Part shown: positions 34,006 through 45,507 of the stretch, in pieces | How the letters are laid out: every line of letters starts with the position of its first letter | Position numbering within the stretch: position 1 is the stretch's first letter | Assembly: GCA_022702705.1 (NCBI GenBank) | Contig: CM040424.1 | Span: 137,317,665-137,381,664, forward strand | DNA: 64,000 bases | Origin: Papilionanthe hookeriana x Papilionanthe teres | Lineage: Eukaryota > Streptophyta > Magnoliopsida > Asparagales > Orchidaceae | Direction: 5' to 3' | Made by a program: the position numbers and the translations under genes | The notes under the pieces: generated by a model | Told to the model about the DNA's origin: nothing | Seen by the model: the letters and a program-made list of their open reading frames with translations, nothing else | The model's database searches: none

Positions 34006-35223
34006 TTATTTTTTCTTCCGAAATAATATCATTTTTAATTCTAGAGAAATGATCAGCAATTTGGTTTTCAGTTCCTTTTCTATCTACTATTTGAAAATCA
34101 AATTCTTGTAGAAGTAAACCCCATCTTATCAGTCTAGGATTAGAATCCTTCTTAGATATTAGATATTTAATAGCAGGATGATCAGTATGAACTATGCATT
34201 TAGTACCAAGAAGATAAGGTCTAAATTTATCAAAGACATATAATATAGCTAGAAGCTCCTTCTCAGTGGTAGTGTAATTTCTTTGTGTTTCAGTGAGAGT
34301 TTTACTAGCATAATATACAACTTTGAAAAGCTTCTCATATTTTTTTGTCCTAATAGAGCTCCAATTGCAAAATCACTTGCATCACAGATTAATTCAAAAG
34401 ATTTATTCCAATTAGGAGCAACAATGATAGGTGCAGTTATTAGTTTTTCTTTTAGAATATTAAAAGCATTAATACATTCTTTGTTAAATTCAAATTTTGC
34501 ATCTTTTTCCAATAAATGACAAAGAGGTTTAGCAATTTTAGAAAAATCCTTTATGTATCTTCTATAAAATCCAAAATGACCTAGAAAACTTCTCAGATCA
34601 GTAACAGTAGTAGGTGGTTGCAATTCAGCAATAATTTTCACTTTCGCTTGATCTACTTTCATCCCTTTTTGTGAAACTTTGAGACCAAGTACAATGCCTT
34701 CGTGACCATGAATCGACATTTTTCCCGCTAAGAACTAAGTTTGTTTCTCGACATCTTTTCGTAACTTTGGAAATATTTTCCAAACAAGATTCAAAAAAAG
34801 TTCCAAAAACTGAAAAATCGTCCATGAATATTTTAATTCCTTGGTCAATCAAATCACAAAATATTGACATCATACATCTTTGAAAATTTGCAGGTGCATT
34901 ATATAAACCAAAAGGCATTCTTCTAAAAGCAAAGGTTCCATAAGGACTTGTAAATGTTGTTTTCTCTTGGTCCTCAGGAGCAATAAGTAATTGATGATAA
35001 CCAGAATATCAATCTAGAAAATAGAAATATGGGTGTCCAGCTAATTTATCGAGCATTTGATCCATGAAAGGTAAAGGAAAATGATCCTTTCTAGTGGCGT
35101 TATTTAATTTCCTATAATCAATACAAATTTGCCATCCCGTAACTTGTCTTGTAGGAATTAGTTCATTCTTATCATTGACAATGACAGTTACACCTCCTTT
35201 CTTCAGAACATAATGAATAGGAC
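34006..35223 (-). pseudogene. RT and RNase H of element D, cut at the Ogre boundary
   Basis: RT begins in mid-domain at SPIHYVLKKGGVTV (35223) and continues with IDYRKLN, HFPLPFMDQMLDKL, YSGYHQLLIAPEDQEKTTF, FAFRRMPFGLYNAPANFQRC and an intact FMDDFSVFG active site. The thumb follows (LRSFLGHFGFYRRYIKDFSKI), then RNase H with LICDASDFAIGALLGQ. A GGA-to-TGA stop lies at 35009-35011 and frame changes near 34730 and 34340. The upstream 200 codons of pol are separated by the Ogre array and off window. Confidence 0.88.
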
Positions 35224-37335
35224 TGTCGGCATTTTTTTAGGTCGTGTTTTATTTTGAAGAGGGGTCGCCTAACAGAAATCTGTCGGCGAATTTTTAATTT
35301 AATTAAAATAAATAATTTGAAAAGTAGTATTTGATTTTGAAAATAATTTCAAATTTGAAGGTTTTAAGATATGAGACTAAACTGATCTCACATCCCAAAA
35401 AGTTTATATAAACGAGCACCGCACCACAAACCGTGTATCTATCCCTAAGGATAGTCACACTGCTTGACGGTGGGGCTTGATTAAATAAACTAGAAGATTT
35501 GTGACATCCGTTTGGTCCGCGAACCAATTTTATAAGCCGACAAAATTCCCCCGCTTAATATAAAAACATTAAACAGGGTTTATATTACCTCGGGTTCTTC
35601 AAAATTCCCTATAAGGGCAAGCCCCTATAGTTAATTACATCTTAAGTGACGGGAATCACCTAAGAAAACTCTCGATAATAATCAATAATTCTGCTCTCAA
35701 GGATTTCAAAGTTTAAGTTTTCAAGGGATTGAATTTTGGAATTTCAATAGGGAATGGATCAAGTTTGGAACATTTTGTTTTGTGAATCCAAAGGAAGAAA
35801 AGTAGGAGAAACCACAGATTCGAAGTGAACTTCGTAATTTCCCGACTATCCTATTGTGTGGCTTAAATTTAGGAAAATCCTAATGTTTATTTAAATGTTT
35901 TAATTTTGTCAATTTTAATTAATTAGGACTTATATTTATATGATAGAATCATACAAATAGCTCTCGAAGATGTGAGGGTTTATGTCGTATCGAACGACTA
36001 CCTCTGAATCCTAAGTCCGGTTAGGGCTTAATTTGCAAGGCAAATGCCTAACAAAAGGTTGAGGATTTATGTTGCACTAGTGCAAACTACCTCGAAATCC
36101 TATGGCTTGGTTATTTAATTCTAGGAAAGTTTTGCTGAAGTAGGTTCAAGTTTTCGCTGACGACGATGGCCGTGCCGCCCACCATGCTCCGAGCTCCTTA
36201 TTGTTGCAGAGGTTTAGTTTTAGAAATCATAAATCGGAGATGAGAAAAGTGTTTTGGTTTAGAGAAGTCTTAATTTCCAGTGTGGTTTTTTTATGTTTTA
36301 ATTAAAACAAATCTTAAAGTTGATTATAACGACACCTGGTTAAGATCCCACGGTTCCATCCTTCCGGCATCATTATTTTTATCGGATTCACTTAGTCCAG
36401 TATGAATTTGCTAAACTCAACCGAATGAGTTCCACACTTTCATTTAGACCGTGGGAAATCCCGTTAGCAACACGTAGGTTACATCATCCGAGGTATTCCC
36501 GATCATCCAACAGGACGTTTTAATTTAGTTGCAATTGTAGTTTTGTGTTCTGTTTGTGATTAAATTTCGAGTTGTTTTATATTTTGAAATGTTGTGGCGG
36601 TGAATTTTATCTTGCAATGACTTTTAATTTAGTTTTGGTTTCAGTTTTAGGGGCTATCCTAAAGGTGTGGGTTTTCATGCAACAAATGTCTTATCATGCA
36701 AGAAAAGTAAAGTGCATTCGCAATAAAGTAAATTGCAATAATGTAAATTGCAAGAAAGTAAATTGCAATAAAATAAAAGCGTACCTGGAGGGTCTTCCCG
36801 TCATCCCAAGCTACACTTAAAACACAATTAGAATATTTAAGCAGGTTCCTAGGTAAAGCTAAGGGAAAGGTTATGGTTTTCTACCAAATTCCTAATCCTA
36901 TAGCTAGTCATTCCCTATGACGTCTAGGTTCTTTGTGTTTTGGTTTAAGGACGATTTTCTTCATCAAAGAACAATTAAGTCCAATTGTTCTTATAAATGT
37001 CCTATCATATCGAGGAAGTGCTTAAGAATAATCTTAAACATCTTTCAATATTTTCTAGATTGTTTTAAGTCCAAATGAATTTAATTATATAAATGAATTA
37101 ATCGTCCGAGAATTCAAGTTTTGTTAACTTACTCAGTGAACTAGGACATTTGAATATCCTATAAGTGAAGTAACATTTCATTTAATGTCCTATTTAGGAG
37201 TTATGATAACTAAAGCTTTTGAGGGTAAATTGGTATTCAAATGATTTGATTTAAGTTAATGGGTTTAAATTTGGAATAGTGTTCAAGTTATTTTAGATTT
37301 ATTTTGAATTCTTTATGTCTTAGGTGATGTTATAT

Positions 37336-37756
37336 TTAATTTAATTTAATTTAATTTAATTTAATTGAGTTTTAATCTAATTTAATTCAATAGAGTTTGA
37401 TTTGATGTTAAATTAGTTTAATTTGATTTGATTTAATTTTAATTTAATTTGATTTAATTTACTTAATTTAATTTAATTTAATTATTCAATTTAATTTAAT
37501 TTATTTAATTTAATTTAGTTTAATTTAATTATTCAAGTTAATTTAATTTATTTAATTTAATTTAATTTTATTTTATTTAATTTACTTAATTTAATTTAAT
37601 TTAATTATTCAATTTAATTTAATTTATTTAATTTAATTTAATTTAATTTGATTGTTTAATTTAATTTAATTTGATTTAATTTAATTTAATTTAGTTTAAT
37701 TTAATTGTTTAATTTAATTTAATTTGATTTAATTTAATTTAATTATTTTATTTAAT

Positions 37757-37789
<33 letters not shown>

Positions 37790-37810
37790 ATTTTATTTTT
37801 TTTAATTTTA
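37336..37810. repeat. (TTTAA)n-like array in LTR2
   Basis: About 475 bp of TTTAA-type pentamers with TTATT, TTGTT and TTACT interruptions in a higher-order pattern. Longer than in LTR1, and close in length to LTR3 (55585-56060). Confidence 0.9.
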
Positions 37811-40800
37811 ATTGAATTTTTTAAAAGAGTTTAATAATTTAATTTTAGTTTAATGATTAAGTCTTTTAATATTTTAAATTTGAGTTATCATTTTAATTAA
37901 GAATTGAATATTAATGAGATAATTAATTTAGGGATTTTTAAATTAAAGAATAAATCTCTTCCTAATAATATCCCTATTTTAATAATTCCAATTTTATTAT
38001 TCTTCCAAATTTAATCCATTATTTAATTAAAGTTTAATCATTTTAAAATTGCCTAATGGGTTTCTACCCTTTAATTATTTAAATTTCAATCATCCAAATC
38101 AGATTAGGATCAAATATTTTACTTGTTAATTTTTTATTAAACCTAAAAAATTTAATTAAGGATTAAAATTTTAATTACCACTTTACCCTTTAAGCTTAAT
38201 AATTTCATAACTCACTAAATTGAACTCAAATGAACTTGAAATTTTTATGTAACTTCACTCATATGTCAATAAAGACATGAGAGGAGAAAATGTGATTTTT
38301 CTGTATTTAATTTATTTATATAATTATTTTTGGTAGAAAATAGAGATTTTCAAGGAAAATTTAATAACATGACCAAGGGAAAGTTTCTGTCCTTAAGAAA
38401 ATTAGGGGACATTCCTATTGACCAGAGGACCACTTGGACCAATTTTGGTGATTTTTTGAATTATATTATTTTTATTATAAATATTTTAAGTTTTGGAGTG
38501 TTAATTAATTTAAAAATAAAATAAATGTTTAAAAATGAATTTTATTTTTTCAAAAATCTCTCTGATATCAAGGAAACCAGAGAAGCAAATTTTGTAATTT
38601 TCTGATTTTTCTATGATTTATTATAATTATTTTAGTGAAAATGCTAGAAAATACATTTTTTTAATTTTAAAATTACCTTAAAGCTTTAAAATTTAATATC
38701 TCACTAAATAGACCTAAGAAAAATGTGGGATTTTATCCTATGTGATTAAAATTCAAAATGTGACATTTTGGTGAATTTTATTATTTTTGTGATTTTTATT
38801 ATTTTTTAATTATTAAAAATATTAAAATATTATTAAAAATCAACTTTTTAGAAAATTGAAATTTTAATTTTCTTAGGTTCCCCTGATATCAGAGAGGCCC
38901 CAAAACCAATTTAGTGAATTTTTGAAAGGTATTTTAAAAGTTATGAATTTTTAAAGTTTAAAATGGCTAAGTGGCTTAATCAACCCAATTAGTGGGGCTA
39001 ACCAAGTCCAATTGACCTCAAACTTTTATGGTTGATTCCTCTGATCCTAAAGGTCAGTGGAGAATTGATTTCAAGTCAATTTGATGCCTGGTTAACTCTA
39101 ATTAAATAAAGACCTATTTTGGGTGTTTAAGCCAATTAGGGTTGTTTTAAATGAACTAAGTCAAAACCTATTTTTCCTAGGGTTCTCCGGTCATAAGGAA
39201 CATCACCAAATTTTCCTATAATTTATTTCACAACATGCTATTTATTGGAATTAAAATACTCAAAACAGCAACATGAATTTGAAAAATCAATAACTTTTCA
39301 TAGGATGGCCTCGACTTTGGGAAAATTCAGGGAATGTTCCCAAATTCGGAGGCTTCAAAAGCCCTATGGTCTCATGCCATGGTGAATTGTATACATGCAT
39401 GGAGAATTAAAATAATGCAGAGAGTAAATAAATTATAAAAAAATAAAATACTTGATGAAATTAAATGATTTCTTTTCCACATTATTCTCCTCCGTTCACC
39501 GAGCAAGAGGGTATTTTTATTTTATTTTTCTCGATTTTTCTACACGAGAGATATGAATTTTCGAAGTTTAGGGAATTAAATAAATAGAAAAATACCCTAA
39601 TTTTCTATTTATCCACGCGGTGCCGCGTCAACCTCGGCAGCTCCGAACGCACATGCGTCGCGCTCCCATTCGACGCCGCCACCTGAGTCAGCAGCCCGGG
39701 CCCCGCGGTTCTCGTACCGTCTCATGGTCCAGCGCCATCTGAGTCATTCGTCCGCGCGTGTATTGAATGGACGGCATCCGTTCATCGTCCCCGAGCGTCC
39801 TCACCCAAGAGCCGTCCACACTAAATCCCTTAGATCTCACTCGATACTCAATGGATTTTTATGTTCTTATGCTCTATGGATTCGTCTTGAAGAGACGAAC
39901 ACATCTATACGGTTAACATGCATTGAAATTAAGGCATTTGAAATGGAGAATCTCCGGAAGCTCGGGATAAAGAATTAGCTCATAGCTTTGCTCGGAGAAG
40001 TGTGGCTTCAATCCGAGAGTTGTTGCACCTTCGATCGGATCCCAGCAAGCTCCGCATGAAGTCTCCCGGTCCAGTGAATTGTCCGGATGTGATTTCGACC
40101 AAGCCCGATCACAAAGCTTGGAGGCCGGAGCAACCGGGTGGCTCCGGAGATGGGGCTTTGCTCGGTGGACACCTTCCCTTGGTCCGGTGAAGGTGTAGAA
40201 CCAATCAATTTGGGAATTGGCTCACCGTGGAGAAGTGTCCCGGTTTTGGGTGGAATTTCAGCTGGGAAATTGGATTTTATCGGTGGGGATTAGGGCAAAT
40301 TGACACGGGGATCAACTCGCTCTAAGGGTGGAGAAGGGTTTGGAACAATTTTGGCGAGTTTCGACAAGGTTTGTGCTCGGCTCCTCTCATGGCCGAGAGG
40401 GGTGGAGTTTGAATCAGAGAGGGTGCGAGGGCCTCCCGGGGGAGTCGAGGCATGGGATCAGCCTGCTCCGGTGAGGAGAAGAACAGCCATGGTGGCCATC
40501 GGGCATGGGGCAACTCAAGCAGTGAGAATTCCAAGCTTGGGCTCACATGATGCTCTCGGGTGTGGTGTTTTCCGGCGATCCGGGCGGCCGGCCGGCAGGC
40601 ATGGGTCACCATCTTGACCGGGGAGGTCGGGGCTTGGCAATGGTGAAGTCAATCGGGCTTGGACATGTGTAAAGTGTTTGGATTAAAATGGAATGGGGGA
40701 GAGGCCATTTTGGCTTGAAATTGGTCAACCCATTGGTTTGGGTTGGGTGCACCTCCCATGGCTGGTCTTGGGTCGAGAAGATCAGTTAGGCTAGCCGGTC

Positions 40801-42736
40801 AAGAGGTGGTGATGTCCTTATCCAAGAATATTTGGATTAAATCTTGGTTAAGGGGAGACATGCTTAAGGCTAATGACTTTTAGGAGATGGTTAAAGGACC
40901 TCCTCCTTTTGCCATTAATGGCATGGTCACATGCCAAACTTTCATGGCTTCATATGGCTTCAGTGAATGGCTCATCCTCGGCTCCATTTGGCTTGGGAAA
41001 AGCTTGGGTCAATTTCATGGAAATGGGTTTTAAGAATTTTTGGTAATTTGATGGAAATTTGTATGAAACTTGATTTGGAATAATTTGATGGTGAATTTAG
41101 GACTTAGGTAATGGATTTAATTAAGTGGATGACAAATGGAGATGTCATGTGGGCTTTAGGGTAGATTTTGGGCCTTTGGATGTGGTGAAGTGGCTTTTAG
41201 GAAAGTTTAAGGGAAATGGGCTTTTGATTTTAGGATGGGCATTTGGATAAAAATTTTGTGAAGAAATTTGTCAAATAAATGTCATAATTGGTTTAGGGAT
41301 GTTCTATGAAGGGCTTGGAATCAATTTGATGTGATTTGGAGTCGAATTGGTTCGAATTTGGGTTTATTCGGTAAGTAGGCCTATATGGGTCCAAGTGGGC
41401 CAAGTTGGGCTAATGTTGGGCTAGGGTTGAAATTGATGTAAAATTAATGTTGAGAAATATTTATGGGAGTGTTTCAAAGAGGTTTTGACTTTGGTTGGGC
41501 TTTGATTTTGGGGTTTGGGCTCATTCTGGGTTAGGTTCGGGCTTAGGTCAAAAATGGGCCTTTTAACCTCGGGTTGAATTTGAGTGGGGTTTGGGTCTAA
41601 ATTTTGGGCAAATCATGTTAGTGTTTTGTTTGTGGGAATGTTAAGGAAGATTTAGAAAAGGTTTGGGGTTAATTGGAGTTGAATTGGGTGAGTTTGGGTT
41701 AGGTTTAGGTCATGGGTCCAAATCGGGCTTTAAGGCCAAAAGTGAGATTGGATCCAAATTTCAATCAAATTGGGCTTTGATTTGGTCTAGATTGGTATTG
41801 GGGATGTTTAATTGAAGTTTAGAATTGAATTGGACCAAAATTGGGGTCAATTTGGTAGGTTTGGTTTGATATTGGGTGCACTTAGGGTTAAAATGAGTCA
41901 AATTGGGGGTTTTGACAAAAGTAGAGTAAATTGACAAAATTGGCCCATGGTGTAGTTGAACAAAATAAAATTGGGAATATTTGAGATTTTCTGGAATTTT
42001 CTGGGAATTTTCTGAATTTTTGGATTTTTAGGCCAAGAGGGGTATTTTGGGTATTTGGAGGGTATTGGGAGGTTTTCTTGAAATTTTTGGTATTTTTGGG
42101 TTTGGATGATCAGTTTAAGTGATGTGGAAATGTTTGGGATTGATTTTGGAGAATTTTGGGTAATTTGGAAATTTTTGAGAAATTTGGGTAATTTCGAGGG
42201 TTTTGGGTAGGCTTAGCGGGTGTAGGGTCCCGTGGGTCAAAAATTGAAAATTTGGGAAATTGAATATTGGGTGAATGTAAGTGGAAAGAAGTCATTTTGG
42301 TTGAGCCATGAAGCCATATCAAGCCCATATGAGCCATGAATGGACTCATTTGAGGCATTCACTATGTTGTTCCTAACCCTCTTAGCCCAAGGGCTCGTGG
42401 GTTAAGGACCATCCATGTGAATCACCTACATGAGTCGGGAGGTCAAGTTAGGTATGGGTGTGGTTTTAGGAGGTATGTGGAAGTGTAGTGTGTGTGAGAG
42501 TCAGCCCCTCCACCGGACCAGGCCACCGGTGCGAGTCCTAAAGCCAAAGAGTCCTATAGGAACTCATCCTTTAAACTTCCACATCTGATTTCAACCATCT
42601 AGGTGATTAGGGGTCTACAGTCAAGTTTGTGGAGTTTGCAGGGAGTTAAGAAGTGGTTTGAATTTCTAAAAGGTGGGTCCCAATTCTAGTCCTCTAAGAC
42701 GAGTCAAAGGAAAAGCCTAAGGCTAGATCCTAAGTA

Positions 42737-42985
42737 CTAAAGAGAAGAAGAGAAGACCTCATCAAAAATGAGGTCAACAAATGGACCCCCAATAGGTGTG
42801 GTGAGTCGACGGAGCACACCGCGCGTATTGGTGTTGACCGAAGCGATCAACAAAACCAACACAAACATCCAAGTGACAATACTTAGGACGAAATAGAAGA
42901 ATTTCCGGCTGGGAGTAGCAAGTATATCTCCGAAACCGAGATTCTCGAACTCTCGCCGGGGAAAGGAAAAGGAGGTGAATCCCAA
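42737..42985 (-). CDS. Short membrane-helix ORF crossing the polypurine tract into the LTR
   Basis: 82 codons. After a polar N-terminus there is one clear hydrophobic helix (FFYFVLSIVTWMFVLVLLIA), then SVNTNTRGVLRRLTTP, and a C-terminus encoded by the polypurine tract and the first 43 bp of the LTR (IGGPFVDLIFDEVFSSSL). The copy at 61248-60994 keeps this whole part open, although its first codons are in a shifted frame. No family recognised. It could be a terminal exon or a chance frame. Confidence 0.4.
   Translation of the reverse strand: MGFTSFSFPRREFENLGFGDILATPSRKFFYFVLSIVTWMFVLVLLIASVNTNTRGVLRRLTTPIGGPFVDLIFDEVFSSSL
42755..42775 (-). promoter_or_regulatory. Perfect hairpin at the LTR terminus
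   Basis: GACCTCAT, loop CAAAA, ATGAGGTC: an 8-bp perfect stem ending 4 bp from the LTR end. Also at 9569-9589 and 61012-61032. It could mark the integrase end or the RNA start of the LTR; role unknown. Confidence 0.6.
42780..42799 (-). promoter_or_regulatory. Polypurine-tract region of Ogre/Tat, complementary to 5' UTR
   Basis: In element sense ACACCTATTGGGGGTCCATT lies directly before the LTR start TGTTGACC, where the polypurine tract must be. Only the GGGGG core is purine, so it is an atypical tract. The first 18 nt are exactly complementary to the leader at 2222-2239. Confidence 0.6.
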
Positions 42986-43260
42986 ATCACATGACTCAGG
43001 AGAATTTCGATTTAGATTTTATTTTGTTTCAATTTAAGTTTTGATGTATGAGTTTAGATTTTAGTTTGGAGTTTCAATTTAGATTGGAGTTTGTCAAAAT
43101 TAATTTGAAGGATTTGATTTGAAATGAAAATTGGAATTCTGAGGTTGTAGATGTAACATCTTCAATCTCGAAAGAAAATTGAATTGATTAGATTGAATCA
43201 TTGTAATGAGAAGAGATCTCAGAGCAATGCGGTATTGGATGTAAAATCCTTAACCTCAAG
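42986..43260 (-). other. 3' UTR between repeat array and short ORF
   Basis: Noncoding, T- and G-rich on the plus strand, with degenerate repeat-like units at its right end (GATGTAACATCTTCAATC near 43149 and TTGGATGTAAAATCC near 43235). It looks like the edge from which the 82-bp array grew. Confidence 0.55.
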
Positions 43261-45085
43261 AGTTTGATTTTGATGTATTTCAGTGCAATAGGAAAAGAAT
43301 CCTAAAGCAGTGCAGCCTTGGATGTAAAATCCTCGACCCAAAAGGTTGAATTTGATGTATTTCAGTGCAATAGGAAAAGAATCCTAAAGCAGTGCAGTCT
43401 TGGATGTAAAATTCTCGACCCAAAAGTTTGAATTTGATGTACTTCAGTGCAATAGGAAAGAATCCTAAAGCAGTGCAGTCTTGGATGTAAAATCCTCCAC
43501 CCAAAAGGTTTGAATTTTATGTATTTCAGTGCAATAGGAAAGAATCCTAAAGCAGTGCAGTCTTGGATGTAAAATCCTCGACCCAAAAGGTTTGAATTTG
43601 ATGTATTTCAGTGCAATAGGAAAGAATCCTAAAGCAGTGCAATCTTGGATATAAAATCCTCGACCCAAAAGTTTGAATTTGATGTACTTCAGTGCAATAG
43701 GAAAGAATCCTAAAGCAGTGCAGTCTTGGATGTAAAATCCTCGACCCAAAAGGTTTGAATTTGATGTATTTCAATGCAATAGGAAAAGAATCCTAAAGCG
43801 ATGCGGTCTTGGATGTAAAATCCTCGACCCAAAAGGTTTGAATTTGATGTATTTCGAGTGCGATATGAAAGAATCCTAAAGCGAGTGCGGTCTTGGATAT
43901 AAAATCCTCGACCCAAAAGTTGAATTTGATGTATTTCGAGTGCAATAGGAAAAGAATCCTAAAGCGAGTGCGGTCTTGGATGTAAAATCCTCGACCGAAA
44001 AGTTGAATTTGATGTACTTCGAGTGCAATAGGAAAGAATCCTAAGCGATGCGGTCTTGGATGTAAAATCCTCGACCCAAAAGTTTGAATTTGATGTACTT
44101 AAGTGCAATAGGAAAGAATCCTAAAGCAGTGCAGTCTTGGATGTAAAATCCTCGACCCAAAAGGTTTGAATTTTATGTATTTCAGTGCAATAGGAAAGAA
44201 TCCTAAAGCAGTGCAGTCTTGGATGTAAAATCCTCGACCCAAAAGTTTGAATTTGATGTATTTCAGTGCAATAGGAAAGAATCCTAAAGCAATGCGGTCT
44301 TGGATATAAAATCCTCGACCCAAAAGTTTGAATTTGACGTACTTCGAGTGCAATAGGAAAGAATCCTAAAGCAGGTGCAGTCTTGGATGTAAAATCCTCG
44401 ACCCAAAAGTTTGAATTTGATGTACTTCAAAGTGCAATAGGAAAGAATCCTAAAGCAAGTGCGATCTTGGATGTAAAATCCTCGACCCAAAAGGTTTGAT
44501 TTTGATGTATTTCAAGTGCAATAGGAAAGAATTCTAAAACGGTACGGTCTTGGATGTAAAATCCTCGACCCAAAAGGTTAAATTTGATGTACTTCAAGGT
44601 GCAATAGGAAAGAATCCTAAAGCAAGTGCAATCTTGAATGTAAAATCCTCGACCCAAAAGTTTGATTTTGATGTATTTCAGATGCAATAGGAAAGAATCC
44701 TAAAGCAAGTGCGGTCTTGGATGTAAAATCCTCGGACCCAAAAGGTTTGAATTTGATGTATTTCGAGTGCAATAGGAAAGAATCCTAAAGCGAGTACGGT
44801 CTTAGATATAAAATCCTCGACCCAAAAGTTTGAATTTGATGTACTTCAAGTGCGATAGGAAAAGAATCCTAAAACGGTGCAGTCTTGGATGTAAAATCCT
44901 CGACCCAAAAGTTTGAATTTTGATGTACTTCAGGTGCGATAGGAAAAGAATCCTAAAGCAAAGTGCAGTCTTGGATGTAAAATCCTCGACCCAAAAGTTT
45001 GAATTTGATGTATTTCAGTGCAATAAGAAAAGAATCCTAAAGCAGTGCAGTCTTGGATGTAAAATCCTCGACCCAAAAGTTTGAT
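43261..45085. repeat. 82-bp tandem repeat array in the Ogre/Tat 3' UTR
   Basis: About 22 units with a period of 82-83 bp. Each unit holds GATGTATTTCAGTGCAATAG, AAAGAATCCTAAAGCAGTGC, TCTTGGATGTAAAATCCTCG and ACCCAAAAGGTTTGAATTT. Units vary chiefly at two CAGTGCA sites. Tandem repeats in this place are a known feature of Ogre/Tat elements and a reported source of satellite DNA. Minus-strand open frames inside are repeat artefacts. Confidence 0.95.
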
Positions 45086-45507
45086 TTTGATTGAGATTTG
45101 AAATCTGGAAAGGTTGAATTTGAGATTTGGAAGGATGAGTTTGAACTCGATTGAAATTTGATTTAAGATTTGATTTGAAATTTGGAAGGATGGAATTTGA
45201 GATTTGTGTTGATTTCGTTCATCTTTTAATGGTTCAAATTTTATTTTATCGTTTATTTAATGTTCATGTGAATTTGGTGTTTATCATTTTTTAAGATTTT
45301 TTTTTAGGAAAGTTTTCTTTTATTCTTCTTTCTTTATTTCTTTTCTGTTCTTTGTTCGAAGTTCATTTAACTTTAATGGCGTTTCCCAATCAATTTGCAC
45401 AAAAGAGGTGAAGGCCAAAAACGTGACATGGTCACTTTCATTCCAATCATGTTGAAAATACATCATACAACTCGATCCGGAATACATTTCATACAATCCA
45501 TGTAGAC
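45086..45507 (-). other. 3' UTR between ORF3 and the repeat array
   Basis: About 420 bp, AT-rich, no gene. It includes a run of near-repeated GATTTGAAATTTGGAAGGATG-like words next to the array and a pyrimidine-rich stretch at 45300-45345. Confidence 0.6.

Larger units (their letters stand above)
26566..35223 (-). mobile_element. Athila element D (truncated by Ogre array)
   Basis: Minus-strand Athila with 3' LTR, polypurine tract, long 3' noncoding region, env-like ORF 2, a short coiled-coil ORF, integrase, RNase H and part of RT. RT ends abruptly at 35223, where the Ogre/Tat LTR begins. The rest of D, including its 5' LTR, must lie right of the window. Confidence 0.85.
35224..42779 (-). repeat. 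Ogre/Tat LTR2 (7.56 kb, outer 3' LTR of the array)
   Basis: TGTCGGCA...GGTCAACA on the plus strand. Contents in order: TATA-like site 35403-35412, pentamer array about 37336-37810, GATATC inverted repeat about 38562 and 38879, GC island about 39610-39760, G/T-rich tract about 41040-42240 (plus strand), terminal hairpin 42755-42775. No gene recognised. A 64-codon plus-strand frame at 38330-38524 is kept in all three LTRs but is AT-rich and antisense to the element. Confidence 0.9.

Noticed and set aside
43280..44687. Series of 70-95 codon minus-strand frames in the tandem array
   Set aside because: The 82-bp period is not a multiple of three and the frames rotate through the units; they are translations of the repeat, not genes.
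43261..45085. Possible CRISPR-like array
   Set aside because: The whole 82-bp unit is repeated with no unique spacers, in a plant retrotransposon 3' UTR.
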